From the NCBI GenBank assembly GCA_902776985.1, contig CACYSD010000036.1:1-44339 (forward strand): a DNA stretch of 44,339 nucleotides, read 5' to 3'. This document shows, in pieces, positions 6,890 to 15,769 of this stretch (position 1 is the stretch's first letter; each line of letters opens with the position of its first letter). The notes under the pieces were generated by a model, which did not search any database, was not told the origin of the DNA, and worked only from the letters and a program-made list of their open reading frames with translations. Source of the stretch: UBA3839 sp902776985. Its GTDB lineage: Bacteria > Bacteroidota > Bacteroidia > Bacteroidales > Bacteroidaceae. Made by a program: the position numbers and the translations under genes.

Positions 6890-8219
6890 CGCTACAATCG
6901 TCAATGAATCGGAACAATGGCTCGGTGCCGTAGTCATTGACGGAGAATTTATATCCGAGGTGCTGAAGCAGCCTGTGGCAGACACGTCGAAGTACGACAA
7001 CGTGATTGATGCAACAGGACTTTTCCTCATGCCTGGCGTGATTGACGATCATGTGCATTTCCGTGAGCCAGGACTGACACACAAGGCTGATATCGCAACC
7101 GAAAGCCGTACGGCGGCTGCAGGCGGTGTGACTTCGTTCATGGACATGCCAAACACTGTGCCGCAGACCACGACGATAGAGGCTCTTGAGGAGAAATTCC
7201 GTCTTGGCGCAGAAAAGAGCAGGGTGAACTACTCCTTCCATTTCGGTGCGACCAACGACAACTCAGACCTGCTTCCACAGCTTGACCCGACGAGGGTACC
7301 GGCTGTTAAGGTGTTTATGGGCAGCAGCACAGGCAATATGCTCGTGGACGGAGATCCGACTCTCCACCGTATCTTCAGCACATCACCGCTGATGATTATG
7401 ACTCACTGCGAGGATTCTGCGATTATTGAGCAGAACATAGAGCAGTTCCGCAAACGCTATAAAGGCCAGAACGACTTCCCGGTTCGCTATCACAGCCGCA
7501 TACGCAGTGCCGAGGCATGCTATTCCTCATCGCTGCGTGCTGTAAAGATGGCTCAGCTGACCGGGGCGCGACTGCATATAGCCCATGTGTCCACAGCAAA
7601 AGAACTGGAGCTGTTTGACGACAACATGGATGTGACACAGAAGCGAATCACAGCTGAAGTGGCAATTCCTCACCTCATGTTCACCAGCGAAGACTATGAC
7701 CACCTCGGCGCTAAGATAAAATGCAATCCTTCGGTCAAGACCATCGAAGACCGTGAGGCACTGCGTGACGCCCTGATGACAGGACAGATTGATGTCATAG
7801 CTACCGACCACGCCCCACACCTGCTGCGTGAGAAGGTAGGCGGAGCGCTCAGGGCAATGTCGGGTATGCCAATGATACAGTTCTCGTTGATATCAATGCT
7901 CGAACTGAGCGACCAAGGCTACCTGCCCGTAGAACGAGTAGTGCAGCTCATGAGCCACAATCCGGCTCTGCTGTATAAAATCGACCGCCGCGGATTCATC
8001 CGTAAGGGTTACTATGCTGACCTCGTGCTTGTAGATCCGGAAGCTAACTGGAGAGTGCAGTCAGGACAATACTACACCAAGTGCGGATGGACACCGATGG
8101 ACGAGCGCCTCTTCAAATGGAGAGTGACGCGTACCATCGTCAACGGAACCACTGCCTATGCCGATGGAATCGTGGTGGACGGCGTGAGAGGAAAGGAACT
8201 GCGCTTCAATGCGGGCTGA
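6855..8219 (+). CDS. pyrC: Dihydroorotase
   Basis: Cyclises N-carbamoyl-aspartate to dihydroorotate in de novo pyrimidine synthesis. The 454-residue protein belongs to the amidohydrolase family: metal ligands in GVIDDHVHFREPG (His66 and His68), VPAVKVFMGSSTGNM with the Lys expected to be carboxylated, MTHCED, IAHVST and IATDHAPH. The length fits the class I, DHOase/allantoinase-like form. Three in-frame ATGs arise from a 15-bp duplication; the one at 6870 (MLTIINNATIV) matches the usual N-terminus best, while 6855 is the longest. It overlaps the preceding glycosyltransferase, suggesting coupled translation. Confidence 0.95.
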   Translation: MLTMNMLTIINNATIVNESEQWLGAVVIDGEFISEVLKQPVADTSKYDNVIDATGLFLMPGVIDDHVHFREPGLTHKADIATESRTAAAGGVTSFMDMPNTVPQTTTIEALEEKFRLGAEKSRVNYSFHFGATNDNSDLLPQLDPTRVPAVKVFMGSSTGNMLVDGDPTLHRIFSTSPLMIMTHCEDSAIIEQNIEQFRKRYKGQNDFPVRYHSRIRSAEACYSSSLRAVKMAQLTGARLHIAHVSTAKELELFDDNMDVTQKRITAEVAIPHLMFTSEDYDHLGAKIKCNPSVKTIEDREALRDALMTGQIDVIATDHAPHLLREKVGGALRAMSGMPMIQFSLISMLELSDQGYLPVERVVQLMSHNPALLYKIDRRGFIRKGYYADLVLVDPEANWRVQSGQYYTKCGWTPMDERLFKWRVTRTIVNGTTAYADGIVVDGVRGKELRFNAG

Positions 8220-8247
8220 TAATCCTGCAACCTAAAGACACTCTCTC

Positions 8248-9135
8248 ATGCGCCTGAACTACAAAATCACAGACATTGTTGACTATATCAACTGGGCATA
8301 TTTCTTCCATGCGTGGGGACTGCCTGCAAGGATGGCCGACATAGTGAAAGTACACGGCTGCGATGCCTGCCGCAATCAGTGGATTGCAACATTCCCGCTA
8401 GAGGAACGTGAAAAGGCGAGAGAGGCAGTGCAACTATACACCGAAACCCGCCGATGGCTCGGCCTGCTAAGCACTAGGCTGAGCATGAAGGCAGTGGTGG
8501 AAATCCTTCCTGCCTGCAGCGATGGCGACGACATAGTGGTGCTGTACAACGACAAGGAAGTGCGGCTGCCGATGCTGCGCCAACAGATTCCTGGAACAGA
8601 CGGCTATTGCCGCTGTCTTGCAGACTTCATACATCCACGGGGCAACGGCATGGAAGACCGAATCGGAATCTTTGCCACTTCGGTTAGCTCTCCTGTCAAT
8701 GAAGGCGATGACTATCACAAACTGCTCACGCAAACGCTTGCCGACAGACTGGCAGAGGCTGCCGCAGAATGTCTGCACGAGCAAGTGAGAAAACGAATAT
8801 GGGGCTATGCTGCGGCAGAAGACCTCACTATAGAACAAATGCACAGCGAACAGTTCGTCGGAACACGTCCCGCAGTAGGTTATCCTTCAATGCCCGACAT
8901 GTCGATGAATTTCCTGCTGGACAAAATACTCAACTTCCGACAGATTGGAGTTTCCCTTACCGAACACGGTATGATGCAACCCCATGCAAGCGTAAGCGGA
9001 CTGATGATCTCCCATCCGCAGTCATGCTACTTCGACGTGGGCAGCATAACGGAAGAACAACTTCTGGACTATGCCCGCCGACGCGAACTACCTGCCGAAC
9101 AACTCCGGGGGTATGTGAAGGAAGTGGGGAATTGA
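8248..9135 (+). CDS. Stand-alone methionine synthase (MetH) activation domain
   Basis: A 295-residue protein matching the C-terminal reactivation domain of cobalamin-dependent methionine synthase, which binds S-adenosylmethionine to re-methylate inactive cob(II)alamin. Landmarks in order are VDYINWAYFFHAWGL (11-25), ACSDGDDIVVLYND (89-102), the SAM-site GTRPAVGYPSMPD (205-217), and IGVSLTEHGMMQPHASVSGL followed by a Tyr-Phe strand. The usual YIDW of the family reads YINW here. No homocysteine, folate or cobalamin domain is attached and no other met gene is in the window. It follows pyrC by 28 bp and precedes the phosphoesterase by 5 bp. Confidence 0.85.
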   Translation: MRLNYKITDIVDYINWAYFFHAWGLPARMADIVKVHGCDACRNQWIATFPLEEREKAREAVQLYTETRRWLGLLSTRLSMKAVVEILPACSDGDDIVVLYNDKEVRLPMLRQQIPGTDGYCRCLADFIHPRGNGMEDRIGIFATSVSSPVNEGDDYHKLLTQTLADRLAEAAAECLHEQVRKRIWGYAAAEDLTIEQMHSEQFVGTRPAVGYPSMPDMSMNFLLDKILNFRQIGVSLTEHGMMQPHASVSGLMISHPQSCYFDVGSITEEQLLDYARRRELPAEQLRGYVKEVGN

Positions 9136-9140
9136 TAATT

Positions 9141-10343
9141 ATGTTATTCCGAATCCTCATATTACTAATAGTGTTGCTTGTCGTTCCTGACGTGTACATG
9201 TATTATGCGTATGTCAGACGTTGGACATCGCGCTGGTATCTGCGCCTGCTAACGTTCCTGCCATCCATACTGCTGTTAGTATATATGCTGCTCGTACTGC
9301 GCATGGATGACATGACGGCAGAACATCAGGTGACAGTAGGAAGGTTCATGATCATCTTCCTGCTCGTGACCGTGCCACGATTCCTGTTCACGGTCTTCGA
9401 CCTGATTGCAATGATAGGCAAAGGACTTTACCGCCGCATAGTACGCATATTCGCTATGACCATCGCTCTATTCTCGGTGATAGTCCTTCTCTATGGCTAC
9501 TTCATCGGACGCAGCCATTACATAGTGAAAGAGCAGACACTGGTATTCGACAATCTTCCCAAAGCCTTCGACGGCTACCGCATACTGCAGTTCTCCGACA
9601 TGCATCTCGGAACTTATGGTGATAATCACCAGCAGGACGTGGAAGCGATTGTCGACCTCATAAACAGCCAGAAATGCGATGCCATAGTGTTTACAGGTGA
9701 TTTGGTGAACTATCAGGCACGTGAAACCGACGGCTATCGACGCAACCTCTCTAAGCTGCAAGCCCCCGACGGAGTATTTGCGATAATGGGCAATCACGAC
9801 TACAGCATGTACATCAAGACACTGACACCGGAGATGGTGCGTGCCGACATTGCAGAACTGCAGAGACGTGAGCGCAGCTACGGATGGCAACTGCTCCTGA
9901 ACGAAAACAGAGTGCTGCATAGAGGGAATGACTCAATAGCGATAATCGGTGTGGAAAATGATGGTGAATTCCCGTTCCCGTCATTAGGAGATTTGCCAAA
10001 AGCCTGCAAAGGACTTCAAGGAGTGATGCGCAATAAGAATGCTAAAACTCCTGCCGGTCACACTTTCTCCATTCTACTGACTCATGACCCTACACACTGG
10101 AGACGCAATGTGTTGCCTGAGACGCGCATTGACCTCTCACTCGCAGGACACACTCATGCAGGTCAGTTCAAGGTCTTTGGATGGTCACCCGTCGCTCTCA
10201 GATACAAAGAATGGAGCGGAATATACACTGAATGTTCACAAGTGCTGAATGTCAATGAGGGTATAGGTGGAGTGATGTTCCCCTTCCGCTTTGGCGCATG
10301 GCCCGAATTGACTGTGATAACCCTGAGAAAAGGTAATAGATAA
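9141..10343 (+). CDS. Membrane-anchored calcineurin-like metallophosphoesterase
   Basis: A 400-residue protein with about four N-terminal membrane segments (about 3-22, 35-53, 67-90, 103-123) and a C-terminal YkuE/YaeI-like metallophosphoesterase domain. The two-metal site is complete: FSDMHLG (Asp153, His155), FTGDLVN (Asp187), GNHD (217-220), LLTHDP and LAGHTHAGQ. The ATG at 9141, five bases after the previous stop, is chosen; a longer frame upstream exists only because it overlaps the MetH-domain gene. Proteins of this type act on phospholipid- or nucleotide-derived pyrophosphates; the substrate is not readable here. The acyltransferase gene next door supports an envelope lipid role, by inference. 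Confidence 0.88.
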   Translation: MLFRILILLIVLLVVPDVYMYYAYVRRWTSRWYLRLLTFLPSILLLVYMLLVLRMDDMTAEHQVTVGRFMIIFLLVTVPRFLFTVFDLIAMIGKGLYRRIVRIFAMTIALFSVIVLLYGYFIGRSHYIVKEQTLVFDNLPKAFDGYRILQFSDMHLGTYGDNHQQDVEAIVDLINSQKCDAIVFTGDLVNYQARETDGYRRNLSKLQAPDGVFAIMGNHDYSMYIKTLTPEMVRADIAELQRRERSYGWQLLLNENRVLHRGNDSIAIIGVENDGEFPFPSLGDLPKACKGLQGVMRNKNAKTPAGHTFSILLTHDPTHWRRNVLPETRIDLSLAGHTHAGQFKVFGWSPVALRYKEWSGIYTECSQVLNVNEGIGGVMFPFRFGAWPELTVITLRKGNR

Positions 10344-10374
10344 TAATTGTAAATCGTAAAAATGTAATAATCCC

Positions 10375-11124
10375 ATGTTGTGGTTCCTGTATAAACTATA
10401 TTCCTTTGTTATAGCATTGCCGCTATTCTTGGTATCAACAATTCTGACATCGCTTACGGTAAGTCTTGCTGCACTGTTTGGTGATAAGGACGTGGTTGAC
10501 TATTACGCCTGCAAGTGTTGGGGACGGTTTACATGTTTCATATTCCTTCTTCCTGTTCATGTTGAAGGAAGAGAGAAACTCGACAAGAATCAGTCCTATG
10601 TGTTTCTTGCCAACCATCAGGGATATTTAGACATATTCATCATCTATGGCTATCTGGGACATAATTTCAAGTGGATGATGAAGGAATATCTTCGCAAGAT
10701 GCCATTCATTGGCTTTGCTTGTGCATGTACCAATCAGATATTCGTAGGTGATTCGCGTTCCGCTATTCAGAAGGCAGTCGAACAGTCGAGACAAACTCTT
10801 AAGGGAGGAATGTCTATGGTGATTTTCCCCGAAGGCACACGTACCTACGATGGAAAGATGGGTGAATTCAAACGTGGAGCATTTATGCTTGCCAACGAAA
10901 TTGCACTGCCGATAGTTCCGATAACCATCAACGGCTCGTTTGACTGTTTTTCCCGTAAGGCACGAAGCATGAGTTTCGGAAAACTGTCATTGTGCGTTCA
11001 CGACCCTATTACTGCAGAGGAATATCAAAATAAGCCTACCAAGGTTGTGATGAAAGAAGTGTTTGATACAATCAATGCAGGCGTGGAGCCGAAATACGGA
11101 ATAAGCAATTCACAGGATGAATAA
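10375..11124 (+). CDS. plsC: 1-acyl-sn-glycerol-3-phosphate acyltransferase
   Basis: Adds the second acyl chain to lysophosphatidic acid, giving phosphatidic acid at the inner membrane. The 249-residue protein has an N-terminal hydrophobic hairpin (about 5-35), the catalytic NHQGYLD (80-86, the family NHxxxxD box) and FPEGTRT (151-157, the glycerol-phosphate binding box), then IVPITINGS. It begins 31 bp after the phosphoesterase and overlaps the next start by 8 bp. A lyso-ornithine or other acyltransferase of the same family is the main alternative. Confidence 0.9.
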   Translation: MLWFLYKLYSFVIALPLFLVSTILTSLTVSLAALFGDKDVVDYYACKCWGRFTCFIFLLPVHVEGREKLDKNQSYVFLANHQGYLDIFIIYGYLGHNFKWMMKEYLRKMPFIGFACACTNQIFVGDSRSAIQKAVEQSRQTLKGGMSMVIFPEGTRTYDGKMGEFKRGAFMLANEIALPIVPITINGSFDCFSRKARSMSFGKLSLCVHDPITAEEYQNKPTKVVMKEVFDTINAGVEPKYGISNSQDE

Positions 11125-11914
11125 CGAAGAACTGCGAAAACGATTCAATCCTGATGGTTCACTCCTTCGCCGTCAGCAGATGCGGATGCTGGAGATTCTG
11201 ATTGAGGTCGATAGAATCTGCCGTAAGCACCACATTAATTATTGGCTAAGCAGCGGTACGCTTATAGGTGCTGTAAGGCATGGAGGTTTTATTCCTTGGG
11301 ACGACGACCTGGATATAGAGATGCTTCGCAAGGACTATCTCAAATTGATGAAAATACTGCCTGCTGAACTTCCTGATTGGCTTGCTCTCCAGAACAGTGA
11401 AACCGATCCCAATTATTTCTTTTTCTATGCCAAGATACGAGACCGCCGCTCACGCATGAGGGAGGAAACCAATTATGACCGCATGTGGAAGGAGCAGGGA
11501 ATCTATATTGATATATTCCCTATGGAACGTCATCCGCTATGGTTGCATAAACTGACTGAAACCACGGTTGGACATATGTATAAGATATGGCGGACAAGCA
11601 CAGATGACCAGAGAAGTATAAAGGCTGTACGACGCATATTCAAATTCAACAATAATTTTGTTTTTCCATGCCTGAGATTCATATGCAGACTTTTGCCTGC
11701 AAAGGTTATTACATCAGGTATGGGCATCCCTTTCCATAATCCCCGCTATGCCAGCGAGATTTTTCCTCTGGCTAAACATAAATTTGAAGGACACGAATTT
11801 CCCGTGCCCTTCAACTATGATGCTCATCTCCGTCACATCTACGGAGACTATATGCAACTGCCCGATCTTTCCCGTCTCGCTCCGCATGTAAGCAAATTAG
11901 AGTTTGACGAATGA
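11117..11914 (+). CDS. LicD family phosphotransferase
   Basis: A 265-residue LicD/fukutin-type protein, a family that attaches phosphocholine or a related phospho-group to surface glycans from a nucleotide-activated donor. The signature is WLSSGTLIGAVRHGGF (43-58) followed by IPWDDDLDIEM (59-69), where the Asp cluster binds metal. It overlaps plsC by 8 bp and is last in the plus-strand operon; 21 bp separate it from the convergent gene. No licA or licC companion is in the window, so the transferred group is unknown. Confidence 0.85.
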   Translation: MNNEELRKRFNPDGSLLRRQQMRMLEILIEVDRICRKHHINYWLSSGTLIGAVRHGGFIPWDDDLDIEMLRKDYLKLMKILPAELPDWLALQNSETDPNYFFFYAKIRDRRSRMREETNYDRMWKEQGIYIDIFPMERHPLWLHKLTETTVGHMYKIWRTSTDDQRSIKAVRRIFKFNNNFVFPCLRFICRLLPAKVITSGMGIPFHNPRYASEIFPLAKHKFEGHEFPVPFNYDAHLRHIYGDYMQLPDLSRLAPHVSKLEFDE

Positions 11915-11935
11915 TCCTGAATAATTCTTCTTGCT

Positions 11936-13780
11936 TTATTTAACTATTACTTTCTGCCCTTTGGTAATATAGAGTCCTTTGGTGGCATGGTTCACTTTTC
12001 TGCCAGACAGGTCGTAGATTTCTGCAGTCTCTACATGCATATCCTTTAAGAAGGTTCCTTGTATAGCAGTGGGTTCTGGTATTTCCACCTTACGGTAAGA
12101 GATATATGGAGCAAGGTTTTTGTTCACTGTTATACCGTTGATAGTACCTGAACGGTTATAGTTCTTCATGTGCAGCTCAACACGATCCGGATAGACATAT
12201 ACCATGAGTGCCTGAACGATGTTTGGAGTTTCTACAGGCATATCACCTGGGTCAATGGTGTTGTAGTAGTAACGCATCGATCCCATGAAAGCAGAGAAGA
12301 AACTTGGATCGCCTTCAGTCTCTGTCTTGGCAACTTGTAATTTCCAAAGAGCATTGGTCTGACTTGCACTGATTGTGATTATTCCATCAACTGGCTCTAC
12401 CAGCAAACCCACCAGTCGGTTGCTGTTGGTTGCGGGATAACCTTCATTTGTTAGGGCATAGAGTTTGGTGCGGTCCTTGGCATTCTCAGCGACAATCAGA
12501 TATGACTCGCCTTCTTTCAGCTCGTCAGTCTTTATTGCTGTGATGCTTGTGTCTGTTCGTTCTGTAACCTTATAGAAATAGGTTGGGTAGTTGTTGGTGT
12601 TTGCAGAGAAACGTCCGTTGGAACTGGAGATTACATAGTTGCCGTTAGCCTCAGAAGCGCTCCCGCTCACTTTTAAGGCAAAAGCATAATTATCAGCGTT
12701 GGTTACCTCTATTGTAACTAATGTCGGGTCTGCTATCATTCCCAAGTTAACGGAATTAAATCCAAGATATTCACCTGAAGCCTCACTGTGAATGTTCCAG
12801 TTGATATTCTTCTTGTCAGACTCATCCTCATCTTCTACTCCTTCAGGCATGACATCTACATGAGTGTCGTCGGTTGTTGCGATTACCTGTCCAGTGGTGT
12901 TGTAGCGAGTCACACGCTGCGAAGTCTTGACACGGGTATAGGCCTTATCTCCTCCGTGGTCGTGACCGTAGAGCATAATGAGGTTAGGATATTTGCATAA
13001 TGTCTGCTTCAGGAGTTTTTCGCCTGGAGAAGAAGCCATTCCTTTAGATGGCTCACGAATGCTGTTGGAGTCCGCAAAAGGAACGTGGAGCGCAAAGAAA
13101 ACTACTTTATTCGGATGCCCGTCGTATATCTCCGCCAGTTTGTCAGCAACCCATTTCACTGATTCTTCTGAATAGACGTAGTTCCATGCGTTTTGGAAGA
13201 AATTCTTGCCGCAGTTAAGAATAACGAAGTCAAAACCGTTGATTACATAGTGGTAGGCAGCCAAGAGAGTCATGGTGCCCAGTTCTCCATTGTCTGCATC
13301 TTCATAGAAAGCTTCACTTTCTGCCAGTTCCCCGATGTCCTGCTTCATAGGGTAAGAATAATAATCACCTGCGTTGTATGGCTTGGGTATATTGTCCCAA
13401 TTAGCTACTTCGTAGTCGTGATTACCTGTCACATATAGCACAGGAGTGGATGTTGTTGATGGAAAGGCCAGACGTGAACGTTTGGCAATCAGCGTACGCA
13501 CCTTTTCCCAGTTGGCGTAGGGAATAGTGGCATCGCTGGTGCAGTCGCCTCCAAGAAGCATTGCATCGATTTTCTCATCGCGCTTAATAATGCTGATAGT
13601 TCTGGTGAACGAACCGCGCAGGGCAATATCATCGATATTCTCGATAAGTGAGCGCTCTGTGTGAATGTCAGATATACATGCCAGCGTCAAAAGAGGCTTG
13701 TCCTTATCCTCATTCTGTGCATTGCTCATTCCTGCCCAGGAAAGGAATGCAACGATAAGCAGTAGAAGTCTAGTTCTCAT
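11936..13780 (-). CDS. Secreted calcineurin-like phosphoesterase with T9SS sorting tail
   Basis: A 614-residue exported protein. It has a signal peptide (about 1-21), then a metallophosphoesterase domain with CISDIHTE (Asp38, His40), LLGGDCTSD (Asp79), VTGNHDYE (119 onward), FFALHVPF and LYGHDHGG, so the metal site is complete. The middle (about 320-530) is a beta-rich region of unclear family. The end, IYDLSGRKVNHATKGLYITKG then QKVIVK, is a type A C-terminal sorting domain of the type IX secretion system, predicting surface display or release. It starts 12 bp after the transporter gene and is the last gene of the bcp operon. The substrate is unknown. Confidence 0.87.
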   Translation of the reverse strand: MRTRLLLLIVAFLSWAGMSNAQNEDKDKPLLTLACISDIHTERSLIENIDDIALRGSFTRTISIIKRDEKIDAMLLGGDCTSDATIPYANWEKVRTLIAKRSRLAFPSTTSTPVLYVTGNHDYEVANWDNIPKPYNAGDYYSYPMKQDIGELAESEAFYEDADNGELGTMTLLAAYHYVINGFDFVILNCGKNFFQNAWNYVYSEESVKWVADKLAEIYDGHPNKVVFFALHVPFADSNSIREPSKGMASSPGEKLLKQTLCKYPNLIMLYGHDHGGDKAYTRVKTSQRVTRYNTTGQVIATTDDTHVDVMPEGVEDEDESDKKNINWNIHSEASGEYLGFNSVNLGMIADPTLVTIEVTNADNYAFALKVSGSASEANGNYVISSSNGRFSANTNNYPTYFYKVTERTDTSITAIKTDELKEGESYLIVAENAKDRTKLYALTNEGYPATNSNRLVGLLVEPVDGIITISASQTNALWKLQVAKTETEGDPSFFSAFMGSMRYYYNTIDPGDMPVETPNIVQALMVYVYPDRVELHMKNYNRSGTINGITVNKNLAPYISYRKVEIPEPTAIQGTFLKDMHVETAEIYDLSGRKVNHATKGLYITKGQKVIVK

Positions 13781-13792
13781 GGTTGAAGAGTG

Positions 13793-14764
13793 TTAATTGT
13801 TATTCTTTTCCGTTTTATCCATTCTCAAGAACAGCCCTGCCAGGATTGTTCCGCTGATACTGTGCCATGCACAAGATATGGCGCAAGGCAATACTGCCAA
13901 AGGCTGGGCTGCGAAGAATGTACCTGCCAGAACTGTGGCAAGTCCGGCATTCTGCATTCCGACTTCAATGGAAATCGTACGTTTCTTTGCCGTGTTGAAC
14001 TTTGCGAGCCAACCAGCCATCCAACCAAGAATATATCCCAGTGTGTTGTGGCAGAATACCACCGCAAAGGTCCAGAGGAAGAGTGTCAGGCCACGTGCAA
14101 CAAGGTCGTCGTGCACTGTTGAAATCACACCTCCTACAATGCAGGCCAGACAAGTTACACTAAGCCCAGGCATAAGAGACTGGATGGTAGGGAAACTCTC
14201 GCGTTTAGAGTAAACGTAGTTGAGGAAACAACCTAAGCCAACTGGAATTACCGTAACTATCAGAATGTTGATAAACATTCCAACAGCATCTATTTCAATA
14301 ATCTCGCCTGCTGTCAATTGCATGAGCAGAGGAGTCATTATCGGTGCGAGTAGGGTGGAGGCACATGTCATTCCTACAGAGAACGCCACGTCACCATGGC
14401 AAAGGTATGACATGATATTGCTTGACACTCCACCAGGGCAACATCCTACAAGTAAGATACCCAATGCAAGTGCAGGGTCAAGTCCAAACACTTTTACAAG
14501 CAAATAGGCTACACATGGCATGATGATGAACTGTGCACATGCACCAATGAAGATGTCTAAAGGTCTACGTGCAAGCACACGAAAATCGTCAGTGGTCAGT
14601 GTAAGACCCATTGTCAGCATGATAATACCCAGTATCACCGTCTGAGTATTGCCACGAACCCAATTAAACGCATCAGGAACGAAGAATGTGAACACGGCCA
14701 CTGCTATCACAGCCAATGATGCATTAGCTGCCAGCCACTTGCTTATACTCTGAAATATATTCAT
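13793..14764 (-). CDS. Bile acid:sodium symporter (BASS) family transporter
   Basis: A 323-residue inner-membrane protein with about nine or ten hydrophobic helices. It contains the BASS hallmark LLVGCCPGGVSSNIMSYL in the middle, with GDVAFSVGMT downstream, and IGLxNAG-like GMQNAGLATVLA near the C-terminus (the ion-site signatures of the family). Bacterial members move organic anions such as pantoate, pyruvate, other carboxylates or bile acids with sodium; the cargo cannot be read from sequence. It lies 13 bp after bcp and 12 bp before the T9SS phosphoesterase, so the three are probably one transcript. Confidence 0.9.
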   Translation of the reverse strand: MNIFQSISKWLAANASLAVIAVAVFTFFVPDAFNWVRGNTQTVILGIIMLTMGLTLTTDDFRVLARRPLDIFIGACAQFIIMPCVAYLLVKVFGLDPALALGILLVGCCPGGVSSNIMSYLCHGDVAFSVGMTCASTLLAPIMTPLLMQLTAGEIIEIDAVGMFINILIVTVIPVGLGCFLNYVYSKRESFPTIQSLMPGLSVTCLACIVGGVISTVHDDLVARGLTLFLWTFAVVFCHNTLGYILGWMAGWLAKFNTAKKRTISIEVGMQNAGLATVLAGTFFAAQPLAVLPCAISCAWHSISGTILAGLFLRMDKTEKNNN

Positions 14765-14777
14765 TGTCCTGTATTTT

Positions 14778-15227
14778 TTATCCTAATATCTGTTCACCGT
14801 GTTCCTTGGTCTTGACCTGCTTGCCGGCAAAAATCTTTTCTATACGTCCGTTCTCATCAATAATGAATGTGGTGCGAATCGTACCCATAGTCTTCTTGCC
14901 GTACATATTCTTCTCACCCCATGCACCCATTGCCTCAAGCAGAGTATGATCTACATCCGCAATAAGAGGAAAAGGCAACTGATACTTCTCCTTGAATTTG
15001 ATATGAGAAGCAGCAGAATCCTTGCTCACTCCAACAACTTCATAACCAGCCTGCTGCAGGTCGTTATGGCGGTCACGCAGAGAACAAGCTTCTGCAGTGC
15101 ACCCACTTGTGTTGTCTTTGGGGTAGAAGTAAAGAACCAGTTTCCTTCCCTTGAAGTCACTCAGTTTAATCTCTCTTCCTTGTTCGTCGCGCCCCAATAT
15201 CTCAGGCGCCATATCACCAATGTTCAT
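14778..15227 (-). CDS. bcp: Thioredoxin-dependent thiol peroxidase (Bcp/PrxQ)
   Basis: Reduces hydroperoxides in the cytoplasm using thioredoxin. The 149-residue protein has the PrxQ active site YPKDNTSGCTAEAC with peroxidatic Cys43 and resolving Cys48 five residues apart, then SLRD and VVGVSKDS. I chose the ATG at 15227 (MNIGDMAPEI) because it matches the family N-terminus and lies about 27 bp downstream of a TACCTTTG promoter box; a start at 15257 would begin almost inside that box. First gene of the bcp-BASS-phosphoesterase operon. Confidence 0.95.
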   Translation of the reverse strand: MNIGDMAPEILGRDEQGREIKLSDFKGRKLVLYFYPKDNTSGCTAEACSLRDRHNDLQQAGYEVVGVSKDSAASHIKFKEKYQLPFPLIADVDHTLLEAMGAWGEKNMYGKKTMGTIRTTFIIDENGRIEKIFAGKQVKTKEHGEQILG

Positions 15228-15254
15228 AGTTCCGTGTATTTTATGGTTTATTGG

Positions 15255-15262
15255 CAAAGGTA
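15255..15262 (-). promoter_or_regulatory. -7 box (TACCTTTG) of the bcp operon
   Basis: CAAAGGTA on the plus strand is TACCTTTG on the minus strand, a perfect match to the Bacteroidota TAnnTTTG element, 28 bases upstream of the bcp ATG. The -33 position is not a good TTTG match. It directly abuts the T-run of the preceding terminator. Confidence 0.55.
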
Positions 15263-15263
15263 C

Positions 15264-15300
15264 AAAAAAACCGCATAACTCATTTAAGTTACACGGCTTT
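15264..15300 (-). terminator. Terminator hairpin between the xre fragment and bcp
   Basis: Arms CCG/CGG (15271-15273, 15294-15296) and TAACT/AGTTA (15276-15280, 15287-15291) form an interrupted stem, followed on the minus strand by seven T. The loop word CTCATT also occurs in the dnaK terminator at 25734-25768. Confidence 0.55.
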
Positions 15301-15394
15301 TTATTATAAATATGTGTAGTATGTTACTTTCCTTTACCACATTTTCTTGATTTGGGCTGGTTGTACATGGAAGAGGAAGATGCCTGCTCCATGA

Positions 15395-15637
15395 TTACAT
15401 TGCTCTTATTTTTTCCTGCGCAATAATGATAGCATCGTTACACAATTCACGTTCTTGCTCATCCTCAACAGCATTAATGAACTTGTCTGCCAACCATAAA
15501 GTCAGCATTTCCTTTTCATCCTGATGAAGATATTCCGCAAGTTTGATGACTTGTTCACGCTTTGCTCTTCTGTCACCGCGTTCTATCTTACTGAACATCG
15601 GTGTATCAATTTCCAATACTGCAGCCAACTGGCTCAC
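15395..15637 (-). pseudogene. XRE-type helix-turn-helix regulator, 5' end missing
   Basis: The readable 80 residues begin inside the HTH (SQLAAVLEIDTPMFSKIERGD) and continue with RRAKREQVIKLAEYL and LLTLWLADK-like TLWLADKF. This resembles small XRE regulators often found next to DNA methyltransferase or restriction genes. The first 15-20 residues of the HTH (the usual LRExKGL segment) are absent; upstream codons in frame give unrelated sequence. Exactly at the break (about 15630) a different gene fragment begins on the opposite strand. A GTG at 15637 could still start translation, but half of the DNA-binding domain would be lost. Confidence 0.7.
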
Positions 15638-15728
15638 TAAGGATGAGTTGAATAGTGTAAAGTGGCTGCCTGCAGATGCGAAATTGATATCACATTTAAG
15701 ATGTCTGAAGGAAGAGAGAAGATGCTGA
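15630..15728 (+). pseudogene. C-terminal fragment of a NUDIX (MutT-like) hydrolase
   Basis: The plus-strand frame reads WLTKDELNSVKWLPADAKLI and ends at TGA 15726-15728 after a basic tail. This matches the typical C-terminal end of MutT-like 8-oxo-dGTP hydrolases (W-x-x-x-x-E-L-x-x-x-x-W-x-P-A-D). The NUDIX box itself is absent. Left of 15630 the same frame is only the antisense of the xre fragment, so the homology starts abruptly at the junction. Confidence 0.5.
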
Positions 15729-15769
15729 ATTGAGCAATAGAGCAGAAATCAAAAACGTTATAAGAATAT

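Noticed and set aside
8769..9140. N-terminal extension of the membrane phosphoesterase frame by 124 codons
   Set aside because: The extension overlaps the MetH-domain gene out of frame and has no domain; the ATG at 9141 directly starts a hydrophobic helix five bases after the previous stop.
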